Assembly (NCBI GenBank): GCA_945860335.1
Contig: CAMAQW010000035.1
Coordinates: 1 to 12,405, forward strand
DNA: 12,405 nt
Direction of reading: 5' to 3'
From: Sediminibacterium ginsengisoli
GTDB lineage: Bacteria; Bacteroidota; Bacteroidia; Chitinophagales; Chitinophagaceae
The notes beneath the pieces are model-generated. The model was not told where the DNA came from. It made no database searches and saw only the letters and a program-made list of their open reading frames with translations. Made by a program: the position numbers and the translations under genes. Of this stretch, positions 1-8,600 are shown piece after piece. Every line of letters begins with the position of its first letter. Within the stretch, counting starts at the first letter, position 1.

Positions 1-828
1 ACGCAATTAAATTTTAGCAATAGTACCACGGGTGAAAAAACCAATCCAGGTCATTATATTAGGTCTACGCATTATGTGGCAGGATTGGAATATTTGCCAA
101 AAAATACAACAAGAATTACAGTTGAGGGTTTCTATAAAGCCTACAATAATTATCCAGTTAGTATTAATGATGGTATAAGTATTGCAAACAAAGGATTGGA
201 ATTTGGTGCTATAGGCAATGAGCCCATCGCACAATTTGGAAAGGGTAGGGCTTATGGTTTTGAATTTTTTGCACAACAAAAATTAACCAAAAACTTTTTT
301 GGTGTTTTTAGCTATACTTTTTACAGAAGTGAATTTACAGGGCTTGACAACAAATTTGTTTCTGCAAGTTGGGACAATCGTCAGCTTATTAGTATGACAG
401 CTGGGTATAAACTTCCTAAAAACTGGGAAATTGGTTTGAAATTTAGATACCAAGGTGCTGCTCCGTTTACGCCTTACAATGAACCTTTAAGCAGAGCAAA
501 TTATTTGGCCATTGGTTCTGGTATTTTTGATTATTCTAGAATCAACTCCCAACGACTTTCTGCATTTAATGCAGCTGATATAAGAATCGATAAAAAGTGG
601 AATTTTAAAAAAACCACACTTGATTTTTACATCGATATCACCAATTTTTATGGTTCAGAAGCTAAGGAAGCAGATTTGTATACCTTTAAAAGAAACGCAG
701 CAAATACAGCGTTTGTAACTACCGATGGAAAACCTTTAATGCCGGATGGCAGCAATGCGGTTCCAGTGTATTTAAAAAATTCTCAATCAACCATACTGCC
801 AAGTATTGGTCTCATTATAGAGTTTTAA
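1..828 (+). CDS. TonB-dependent outer-membrane receptor, C-terminal part (5' end outside window)
   Basis: The reading frame is open from base 1, so the gene begins upstream; 275 residues and the stop are present. The visible part looks like the distal beta-barrel of a Bacteroidota TonB-dependent receptor: alternating amphipathic strands rich in Y, F and W, such as GRAYGFEFFAQQKL and SWDNRQLISMTAGYKLP, long polar loops containing NP and DG turns, and a C-terminal strand ending in phenylalanine (GLIIEF), as expected for BAM-dependent outer-membrane proteins. The motif around WDNRQL, followed by a strand with the YQGAAPFTPY loop, is common in non-SusC receptors of this phylum. The plug domain and TonB box are not in the window, so the substrate (siderophore, cobalamin, glycan, peptide) cannot be assigned. 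No SusD-like partner follows; the next gene is convergent. The family is fairly sure, the substrate unknown. Confidence 0.82.
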   Translation, partial: TQLNFSNSTTGEKTNPGHYIRSTHYVAGLEYLPKNTTRITVEGFYKAYNNYPVSINDGISIANKGLEFGAIGNEPIAQFGKGRAYGFEFFAQQKLTKNFFGVFSYTFYRSEFTGLDNKFVSASWDNRQLISMTAGYKLPKNWEIGLKFRYQGAAPFTPYNEPLSRANYLAIGSGIFDYSRINSQRLSAFNAADIRIDKKWNFKKTTLDFYIDITNFYGSEAKEADLYTFKRNAANTAFVTTDGKPLMPDGSNAVPVYLKNSQSTILPSIGLIIEF

Positions 829-2804
829 AAATCTAATTTCCAGAGCTGATCGTAGTAGTCGATGCCTGGGGTAGAAGAACCTACAACATATAATTCGGTC
901 CCTGCTGTAATTAAAATGGCAGGGCCTATTTTTTTATCTAATGCTCCAATAAACCATTTGTCATTGAGTGAATCGTAAATGTCAAATCTGGTTTTATCAT
1001 CGCCGCTATCTGGGAAGAAAACGATATAGTTGCCAAGCTTTCCCATACTGTTGGTGCTAAATGATCCGGGCTGAAACAAGCAATGAAAAGTAGTGCCTTT
1101 TCCGCCTAGTAAATCAAGTATTTCTACTTCGTTTGTAATTCCTTTATCTGTGATACCTCCTGCCCAAAGTGCCTTTCCCCTCAGGCCAATAGAAGCAATT
1201 GCATATTTTGCTTTACTCATACTCGATACACTCCAACTATTTGTTTTTGGTTCATACATATCGATGTTGTTAAATGGAGTGCCGCCCACATTACTTGTAG
1301 TACCACCCGAAAAATATACAACGCCTCCAACGCTTGTTGCAGCAATACTTACCCGGGATTGACTGATTGTTTTACTGCTCCATTTTTCTGATAAATAATC
1401 ATACAAATACACTGCGGTTCCACCTGCAAATAAAACTTTATTGCCCTGGGCTATAGCTGTGTATTGTCCAGCTTTTGGTAGCTCTGCGGTTGTCCATTTT
1501 TGATCAACAATATCATAGATGTCTACCCTTGTAGTGGCAGATGCATTGCCTTGCAGCGCTGTGCCTCCACCAAAAAATACTTTGTTACCTGAAACAGCTG
1601 CGGCAACGCCCCATTTTTTTTGACTGAGCTCTGAAGTAGACCAATCTTTTGTTACAACATCGTAAATATCTACTCTTGATGTAAAATTGGGACCAGGGCC
1701 TGTAGGCTGGTATCTTCCGCCAGCTAAAAATATTTTATTTCCTAAAAAAGCAACACCAGAAACTTTTCGTTTTTCAGAAAGTGATCCAACAGGTGTTAAC
1801 CTTGCCTGCATGACTTGCCTATTGGTAGCAATAATATTTAATTGTGTGGTGTCTTTTTTTACATTTCCATCATTGTCTGTGATACTTAATTCAAAAATAT
1901 ATTTTCCGGCTAAAAGTCCTGTAACAGATGCTTGTGCTTTGTTTGGATTTGTTATTACAATACCAGCATTAATAGGAAAAATAATTTGCCAATTGTATTT
2001 TATAATAGTGCCATCCGGATCAAATGATTCTGATCCATTAAGCGTAATGATTTCTGGGCTGGTACTGCAATTTGTTAAATCGTAAGGGATGTTTTGATCG
2101 GTTCCTGCATTAGCAACTGGAGGAACACCCGGTGCTTCATTGACCTTTACTAAAACAGTGTCTCTATCAATAAGACCGGTAGCATCTGTAACCCTAAGTT
2201 CAAATAGATGAAGCCCAGCAGTTAATTTGGTAACATCTGTTACAGCGTTTGCAGGCGATGTATATGTTGGGTTTCCTGTTCCTTTAATTCTTGTCCATAA
2301 ATAATCACTAATGTCGTTGTCTGGATCTGAAGAAGCGCTTCCATCGAGTGTAACTGAATTAGTAGGGAGTTGAATGGTTTGATCTAGTCCTGCTTGTGCA
2401 TCGGGAGGCCTGGCTATTTTTGTTTTGTCTACATAAATTGTAAGCGTATCGGTTGCTGTTAATTTATAATTATTAATGACTGATAGTTCAAAAACATATT
2501 TGCCTTCTGTTAGCTTTTTGATCCATGTTGTTTTTGCGCTAGGGGATACAATACTATTGTTTGCCGGGCCACTTAATTTTGTCCATTTGAAACTTGTTAT
2601 ACTCCCATTGTTGTCAAAGGATTTACTACCGTCTAGAAAAGCAGAATCTTGGGGTAAAACAATGGATTGGTCTTTTCCAGCAACTGCAACAGGGGCTGTT
2701 TTTACGGTGCCGCCATCTTCATAGGAGAGGTCTTTGGCGCAACTATTAAACAATAGCCAGCACATGCATACCCAATAAATAAATATAGAAGCTGGCTTCT
2801 TCAT
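825..2804 (-). CDS. PKD-domain and kelch-repeat lipoprotein (putative surface lipoprotein)
   Basis: 659 residues. The N-terminus is a signal peptide (MKKP, then a hydrophobic stretch to about residue 20) with Cys22 in LLFNSCAKD, best read as a signal peptidase II lipoprotein site, although Phe at -3 and Asn at -2 are atypical. Three PKD-type beta-sandwich domains follow at about 37-126, 134-222 and 228-326. Each opens with an (A/V)xAGxDQ motif, continues with LDGS or LNGS, S.D and a WT or W core, and closes with FEL.V or FELSITD. From about 340 to the end are kelch repeats with GG doublets (LAGGR, FGGGT, FAGGT, FSGGT, WAGGI) and downstream VDIYD...W strands; the last two blades are degenerate (FFPDSGD, VVGSS). 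I infer a six- or seven-bladed propeller held out by a PKD stalk, likely binding glycan or protein at the cell surface. There is no catalytic motif. The start ATG has no clear Shine-Dalgarno. The stop overlaps the receptor's stop on the other strand. Confidence 0.85.
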   Translation of the reverse strand: MKKPASIFIYWVCMCWLLFNSCAKDLSYEDGGTVKTAPVAVAGKDQSIVLPQDSAFLDGSKSFDNNGSITSFKWTKLSGPANNSIVSPSAKTTWIKKLTEGKYVFELSVINNYKLTATDTLTIYVDKTKIARPPDAQAGLDQTIQLPTNSVTLDGSASSDPDNDISDYLWTRIKGTGNPTYTSPANAVTDVTKLTAGLHLFELRVTDATGLIDRDTVLVKVNEAPGVPPVANAGTDQNIPYDLTNCSTSPEIITLNGSESFDPDGTIIKYNWQIIFPINAGIVITNPNKAQASVTGLLAGKYIFELSITDNDGNVKKDTTQLNIIATNRQVMQARLTPVGSLSEKRKVSGVAFLGNKIFLAGGRYQPTGPGPNFTSRVDIYDVVTKDWSTSELSQKKWGVAAAVSGNKVFFGGGTALQGNASATTRVDIYDIVDQKWTTAELPKAGQYTAIAQGNKVLFAGGTAVYLYDYLSEKWSSKTISQSRVSIAATSVGGVVYFSGGTTSNVGGTPFNNIDMYEPKTNSWSVSSMSKAKYAIASIGLRGKALWAGGITDKGITNEVEILDLLGGKGTTFHCLFQPGSFSTNSMGKLGNYIVFFPDSGDDKTRFDIYDSLNDKWFIGALDKKIGPAILITAGTELYVVGSSTPGIDYYDQLWKLDF

Positions 2805-2859
2805 TGATTTAAAGGTAATAAAATCCGAAGATTATATTAAATTGCTTCAAATACTTGTT

Positions 2860-3924
2860 ATGCGTATCCTTATTTATATACTACTTACTGTTTGCACGAG
2901 CTCATTATTTGCGCAACAATCAGCGCCAAATAAAACGTCTAATACCGGAAAATATGTATTGGCAATTCATGGTGGTGCTGGCACCCTAAATAAAAGTCAG
3001 TTTACACCTGCTCTTGAAGCTAAGTACAAGAGTGGACTTGATAGTGCACTACTTGTTGGCAATGCCATTTTAGAAAAGGGTGGAACCGCATTAGACGCCG
3101 TTGAAGCAACTGTTAGAATACTAGAAAATAATCCGCTATTTAATGCCGGTAAAGGTGCCGTATTTACAAGTGAAGGCGTTAATGAACTCGACGCAGCAAT
3201 TATGGATGGGAAAACCTTAGCAGCAGGTTCTATCGCTGGTGTTAGGACTATTAAAAATCCAATTACTGCAGCCAGAGCGGTGATGGAAAAATCAGAACAC
3301 GTTTTATTAAGTGGAAGAGGTGCCGAAGCATTTGCTGCTTTGCAAGGCATTGAAATAGTTGATCCCTCTTATTTTTATACGCCAGAAAGATGGAAGGGTT
3401 TGCAGCGCGCAAAACAAAGAGACTCTTTGGATCAATTAAAAAAGGCTGGGCAAACCGCTTACAATAATGAAATTGAGGAGCAGCGCCGAAAAGATAAATA
3501 TGGAACAGTTGGTGCTGTTGCACTTGATACCCATGGTAATTTAGCAGCTGCTACCAGTACCGGCGGTATGACCAATAAAAAATGGGGTAGAATTGGGGAT
3601 GCGCCAATTATTGGAAGCGGCACTTATGCCAACAATAATACGGTTGCTATTAGTTGCACCGGTTGGGGTGAATATTTTTTAAGACTTGTGATGGCAAAAA
3701 GTATTAGTGACAGGATGGAATTTGGTGGACAAAGTTTAGCGCTTGCTTCTGAAACACTTGTTATGAAAGAACTTCCGGCACTTGGTGGTGATGGTGGACT
3801 AATTGCAGTTGATAAAAATGGCAATATTGCACTTCCGTTTTGTACAGAGGGTATGTATAGAGGCTTTATTAAAAAAGAAAAACAAGGTGCTGCTATTGTA
3901 AAAGATATTTTAATTTTTAAATGA
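2860..3924 (+). CDS. Exported isoaspartyl peptidase / type III L-asparaginase (Ntn-hydrolase)
   Basis: 354 residues from the ATG at 2860. An in-frame TTG at 2842 would add six residues, but the ATG gives a compact signal peptide (MRILIYILLTVC...SSLFA) with likely cleavage before QQS, placing the enzyme in the periplasm or beyond. The family hydrolyses beta-aspartyl (isoaspartyl) peptides and L-asparagine, and matures by self-cleavage. The sequence shows the N-terminal LAIHGGAGTL motif, GAVFTSEG.NELDAAIMDG, and the autocleavage site KYGTVGAVALD, where Thr216 becomes the N-terminal nucleophile of the beta chain. Next come the conserved TSTGGMTNKKWGRIGD block (Arg244 and Asp247 expected to bind substrate), SCTGWGEYF and the C-terminal CTEGMYRG. 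The length is close to E. coli IaaA (about 320) plus a signal peptide. The stop overlaps the next start by four bases (ATGA), implying translational coupling. The family is certain; preference for isoaspartyl dipeptides over asparagine is inferred. Confidence 0.94.
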   Translation: MRILIYILLTVCTSSLFAQQSAPNKTSNTGKYVLAIHGGAGTLNKSQFTPALEAKYKSGLDSALLVGNAILEKGGTALDAVEATVRILENNPLFNAGKGAVFTSEGVNELDAAIMDGKTLAAGSIAGVRTIKNPITAARAVMEKSEHVLLSGRGAEAFAALQGIEIVDPSYFYTPERWKGLQRAKQRDSLDQLKKAGQTAYNNEIEEQRRKDKYGTVGAVALDTHGNLAAATSTGGMTNKKWGRIGDAPIIGSGTYANNNTVAISCTGWGEYFLRLVMAKSISDRMEFGGQSLALASETLVMKELPALGGDGGLIAVDKNGNIALPFCTEGMYRGFIKKEKQGAAIVKDILIFK

Positions 3925-4637
3925 TATTTCCAGTAAAAGTTCCATACACGGTTGGGCCTGATATTGTAAAATATGAAGGGCCAGCATTTAATGCTAATCC
4001 GGATCCTACCTATCTACTAGAAAAAAAGAGGGAACTTGAATTATATGGTAGTCATGTTTGCGGAACAATAAGTAATAATTATCTACATCACCTAAATACC
4101 TTTTGTGGCATTGATGTAAATACCACACTGCCAGAAATTTGCGTAAAATTAGAAGAAGACGTTGCTATATTAAAAGACGGGCATTTGCATACCATTGGTT
4201 TTTGTTTTCCGAGTGGTTTTTATCCTGCACAAAAACTAGGGCTTTCTTTTTTTGATATGCATTTACCAGTAGGGGATGGCGAAACCTTAAGACGCTCTAG
4301 CGAAAAAGTATCGGCACTTATATCAAAACAGGATGCCATGTTTAGAAGGTATGTTTGGACACTTACTTCGTTACCTTCTTTAAGTCAGTTGCCTAGTTAT
4401 GTAAAGCCAACACCTCAATCAATTAATGATTTATATTTTAGAACTGAAACTCAAACAACAGTTGGGATTGGTGGTGACATTTGTTTGTTTTTTGTAAAAG
4501 TAAACATGCATCCATTGCAGCAGCTATGGGATGACTATGAAAAGCGATCATTGATTGTTGAGAGTATTCATTCGATGTCTGAAGCGGTGCTAGCGTACAA
4601 AAACTTAACGCATATAAAAAGCATTATCAATCTGTAA
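3921..4637 (+). CDS. DUF3445 family protein, heme-dependent oxidative N-demethylase (HODM)-like
   Basis: 238 residues, no signal peptide or membrane segment, hence probably cytoplasmic. It matches the DUF3445/HODM family pattern: an acidic LEEDVAIL segment (77-84), the hallmark FCFPSGFYPAQKLG (94-107), MHLPV (113-117), then FRTETQT (173-179) and a final strand ending in HPLQQL (197-202). In the characterised Pseudomonas enzyme this fold is the heme-binding PAS-like alpha subunit that demethylates dimethylamine, working with flavin and iron-sulfur subunits. None of those partners is encoded here, and at 238 residues this is shorter than I expect for family members (around 300), so the activity and substrate remain unassigned. 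It begins inside the asparaginase stop codon (ATGA), so the two are co-transcribed and probably translationally coupled. Downstream it converges with the PorP-like gene across 19 bp, without an obvious terminator hairpin. Confidence 0.8.
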   Translation: MIFPVKVPYTVGPDIVKYEGPAFNANPDPTYLLEKKRELELYGSHVCGTISNNYLHHLNTFCGIDVNTTLPEICVKLEEDVAILKDGHLHTIGFCFPSGFYPAQKLGLSFFDMHLPVGDGETLRRSSEKVSALISKQDAMFRRYVWTLTSLPSLSQLPSYVKPTPQSINDLYFRTETQTTVGIGGDICLFFVKVNMHPLQQLWDDYEKRSLIVESIHSMSEAVLAYKNLTHIKSIINL

Positions 4638-4656
4638 TTGATAGCTCATTGTCAGT

Positions 4657-5682
4657 TTAAAATGGCGAATAGTACCTTCCTCTTCTAATATTATTATTTG
4701 AATCAAATACCCTGTACATAAAGGATATTTCAAAAGATCTAGAAGATATGGATCCACTTTTAGATGGCGATACGTTAACATCGTAAGAAAGACCAAATTG
4801 GAAATTATTGAATGCATAGCCAACGTATGGTACTATTGCATTTCCCAATTTATAAAACATACCAAGGTTTATCATTCTTAATTGATCAGAATTAAAGTTA
4901 TCAGAACTGTGTAATATGCCAAAACTAGTTCCGATGCTAGTATTACTTGTGCCATTTTGCATCATGTGTACAGCACTGAAATTTAAATTTACATTTTCAT
5001 TTAATGATGTTCCAAAATCACCATGGATATCATATCTAGGGCTTATGTATTGCGTTTTGTCATCTAAAATACTCCTATTGGATTTAACAAATCTGTAGCC
5101 TGCTGCGCCAATATTAAAAAATGTATTTTCGACATTGTGTGTAAACATAATTCCAGCACATGCCGATGAAAACGAAGTGGCATTTGATAGTGTTGGCTCA
5201 CCTGTTGGTAAAGCTCTATCAAATCCAATACTATAAAGTTGTTGATCAAAACTTAGTTGTGAAAAGTCTATGCGCGTGTTGTTATTGATATACCCAAGCC
5301 CAATCGCTAATCCATTGCCCTTGTTGTCAAGGGATAGATGGTAAGATGTATTGATGTTAAAATAAGTACTTTTAAAAATACCATCCATTGCTTTTTCTGC
5401 AATAACCATTCCGCCAATGCCTAAATAATTGTCGTCATCTATTCTCTTTAATTTACCATCTACAGACAAACTTTGGGTAATGTAAGTAGAGCCAATGCCA
5501 ACGGATTGAGTTCTAACATTAGACATGGCTCTCCAAATAGACTCTCCATCACTGGTTAGTGCGGGATTTATGGATAAGGGAGATGCAATGAATTGTGAAA
5601 AATTTGGGTCTTGTGCAATAGCAACCTTTTTGCAAAAAAGCAGCACTAAAAAGAGGATAGAATATTTATAAATAAATTTCAT
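4657..5682 (-). CDS. PorP/SprF family type IX secretion system outer-membrane protein
   Basis: 341 residues with a signal peptide (MKFIYKYSILFLVLLFC..., cleavage after AIA23, leaving mature Gln24). The mature N-terminus QDPNFSQFIASPLSINPALT is the signature of the PorP/SprF family (compare the common QDPxFSQF.ASPL..NPA). The rest is a predicted outer-membrane beta-barrel of alternating strands with many glycine, aromatic and asparagine residues (LGIGGMVIAEKAMDGIFKST, YHLSLDNKGNGLAIGLGYIN), ending in YSPF with a C-terminal phenylalanine. Family members assist T9SS export or surface anchoring of proteins bearing type B C-terminal domains; SprF for SprB in Flavobacterium is the model. Its start lies 1 bp after the stop of the giant type B CTD protein, with an AGG-containing sequence just upstream, so the pair forms one operon and this protein is most likely the dedicated secretion or anchoring partner. 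It is not one of the core T9SS genes, none of which are in the window. Confidence 0.92.
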   Translation of the reverse strand: MKFIYKYSILFLVLLFCKKVAIAQDPNFSQFIASPLSINPALTSDGESIWRAMSNVRTQSVGIGSTYITQSLSVDGKLKRIDDDNYLGIGGMVIAEKAMDGIFKSTYFNINTSYHLSLDNKGNGLAIGLGYINNNTRIDFSQLSFDQQLYSIGFDRALPTGEPTLSNATSFSSACAGIMFTHNVENTFFNIGAAGYRFVKSNRSILDDKTQYISPRYDIHGDFGTSLNENVNLNFSAVHMMQNGTSNTSIGTSFGILHSSDNFNSDQLRMINLGMFYKLGNAIVPYVGYAFNNFQFGLSYDVNVSPSKSGSISSRSFEISFMYRVFDSNNNIRRGRYYSPF

Positions 5683-5683
5683 A

Positions 5684-8600
5684 TTACCTAATTAAAAGTA
5701 CATTTCCATTTTTCTGAATCTTGTTACCATTATTGTCTATGCCTTCTGCTATCCATGCGTATACATCCATGGGTTGTTTTTGACCATAGCTTATTCCATT
5801 CCAACCCTCTGTAGAATTTTTTGTTTCAAACATGATTTTTCCATACTTATCTATGATTTTTAAATAAGTTAGTGATTTCATGCCTGCTAAATAAGGATAT
5901 AGTATATCGTTAATGCCGTCACCATTTGGTGTGAATGATTTAGGTATAAATATATTTACAAGTGCAGAGTCAAATACTTTAATATCCAACGTGTCGACTG
6001 TGATACAACCGTCCGTAGATGTCATTTTGATAAAATATTTTTGGCTTCTGTTGTAATTAAATACAGGATTGTTAATGGTAGTAAAATTGAGTCCCCAGGT
6101 TGGTTGCCAGCTGTATTTATATTTTTGTGCTTCAAAAGTTCGTGCATTCAATAAAGTTGGTTTTCCTGCATTTGTGGAAATAGTAGGTAGGCTAGCCCCA
6201 GGTCTAGGAAATGCAATATTGATTAAGCTATCTTTTGTAATGGAATAAGCGCAAGATGGCATTGTTGCAGACAATGAAATTTTCTTTAATCCAGGTTTTT
6301 TAAAATTGACAATCGCATTGTAACTACTTGAGGAGTCTTCTCCATTGAAATTCCATTTCCAAGTAATGTTTCTTATACTAGATGTGTCTGAATTGTTTAT
6401 GAATTGCTTTATGTTGTTGATGCAATTAATAGAGTCATTGGTAAAAAACAAGCCATAAGTTTTTAAATCAACCATTTTTATTTTATTCACTGCCATATTT
6501 GAACAGCCGTTGTTATCGGTCACTCTGGCTGAATAAATACCTTGGTTGTAAGCGTTATAGTTGATACTTGTTGCATTTAATATAGCAGAGTCGTTATAGT
6601 ACCACTGATACGCTTTAGCAATAGAGCCAACAACCATTGGTTGAAATTGACCTATACAAATTAGCTGCCCATTAGGCGCATAGATTGTATCATTGGGCAA
6701 TTTGTTAATTGTTTGTGTTATGCTGGCAATTGTTGGATTTGCTTTGGATGTATCGTTGCTACAAAATGCATCTCTTACATTGATAATAGAGAATTGATAA
6801 CTATTTGTTTTAGGTAAATTAGTTTGAACGAAAATGGAATTTGGTTTTGTAAAACCACTTATTAGTTTCACCAAATTATCTTTATTATCCAGATAGCTAA
6901 TGGACCAAGGTTCGGTTCCAGTAAAAGTTAATGCTAAGGTATCTGAAGCATTTTGGCAAACCGAACTAGCGGCAGTAATGTTTACAGTAGGCGTTGGATG
7001 AACAATCGCTTTTAACTGAAACGGCTTGCCAATACAACCATTTGTATTTGTGGTAACTAAATAATTGGCATTGATTATATTGTTACTTGTATTAAGTAAT
7101 GTTTGCGTAATAATTGATTGAAGTGAACTGTCATTATTGGTATATCCAGATAATGCAAAAGATGGATTTAAGTCACTAAATGACCAATTAAACCTTGTTC
7201 CATTGGGCGTTCCTTTAGGAATAAAATTGAGCTTTAGGCCATTACAGGTATTTACGGTTTGATCGCCAATTAATGATATTGGTTTTACAGTAACCATCAC
7301 ATTAAATGGCTGTAAAATACAAGTTGGGTTAAATGGTTTTATGGTATAGGTAGCCGTTGCATCGGTGGTAGAAATATTATGTATGCTATCGGTAACTGAG
7401 GTTTGTGCAGTATTTTTTGCTGCAAAGCCTGTTAAAGCACTACTTGGAACAATGGTTGGAATGTCCCAGGTATATGTTGTTTTTAGTGGCTGTAATGATG
7501 TTGGTAAAGAAAAAGCAGTTCCACTACAAATAGTTACTTTTTGGTCAGGTACAATAGGGGCTGGATTGATCGTAAACTGAATGGTTTGCGTACTATCTGT
7601 ACAACCATTAAAAGTAGTTTTATAGTTGTAGGTAACAAGCACTGGATTGATGGTTGAGTCAATGAGTGTTTCACTAATACTAAATGATCCTTTATTTGGT
7701 TTATTGCTTATCCCTACAATACTATCTCTAGTCCAAGAAAAAATAGTACCAGGTGTTTTACTCGTAGGAATATAACTAAATGGAGTGCTACTACAAATAG
7801 ATGGTAAAGTGCGGGGGCTACTTAAAACTGGAATTGGATTTACAACAACCGATAATTTAAATGGTTTACCTAAACAACCGCCAGTTGACGCTCCCGGAAT
7901 AAGTGGTTGCACGCTATAACTTGCTACACTAGGTGTGTCAGTTAAATTGGTAATGTTACCGGTTATGCCATTAATTGGAATTAATGTGTTTTCGGTGCCA
8001 CCGGTTAATCCATTGGCTAGTTTAGGAATTGGCCAAAAAAATTCGGCATTTACAATATTGTCCGGAACAATTTTAAAATTACTACCACTGCAAACTTGGC
8101 TGGTCATATCAGGCAAATTCAACACTGGGTTTACAATTTCGTATACGGTTTGTTGGTTGGTACAACCATTAGCTGTGAGTGTGTATACATAAGGTACTTG
8201 AACAATATTGAATGTTGTATTTTGGAGTGTTTCACTAATGCTATTATTACCTATTGTTGGTGCTTCGGTAATGCCTACAACGTAACTTCTTGCCCAACTA
8301 AATGTTACATCTCTAGTACTACTTACGGGTGTATAATTAAACGTGTTTCCTGAGCAAATTGGTGTTGGTTTTAGCGTGCTGCCTAGTGTAGGTTTTGGAT
8401 TTACAATCACCGAAACCTCTTGTGTTTTTAAATTAACACAACCATTATACAAAAGAGAAAAACGATACTTTACTAATATTGGATCACCAATAGTATCAAT
8501 GAGTGTTTCACTAATATCCGAATATCCAGCATTGGATTGATTTTGCAAACCTGACATACTTTCTCTCACCCAAGAAAATGCAGTACCCGGAAAATTACTT

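Noticed and set aside
2842..2859. TTG start six codons upstream of the asparaginase ATG
   Set aside because: The ATG at 2860 gives a normal compact signal peptide; the TTG only lengthens it and crowds the divergent gene's upstream region.
2997..3824. Minus-strand open frames opposite the isoaspartyl peptidase gene
   Set aside because: The plus-strand gene has full catalytic motifs; the antisense products have composition expected of a shadow and no family features.
4638..4656. Bidirectional terminator between the two convergent stops
   Set aside because: The 19-bp gap has no convincing inverted repeat or T-run.
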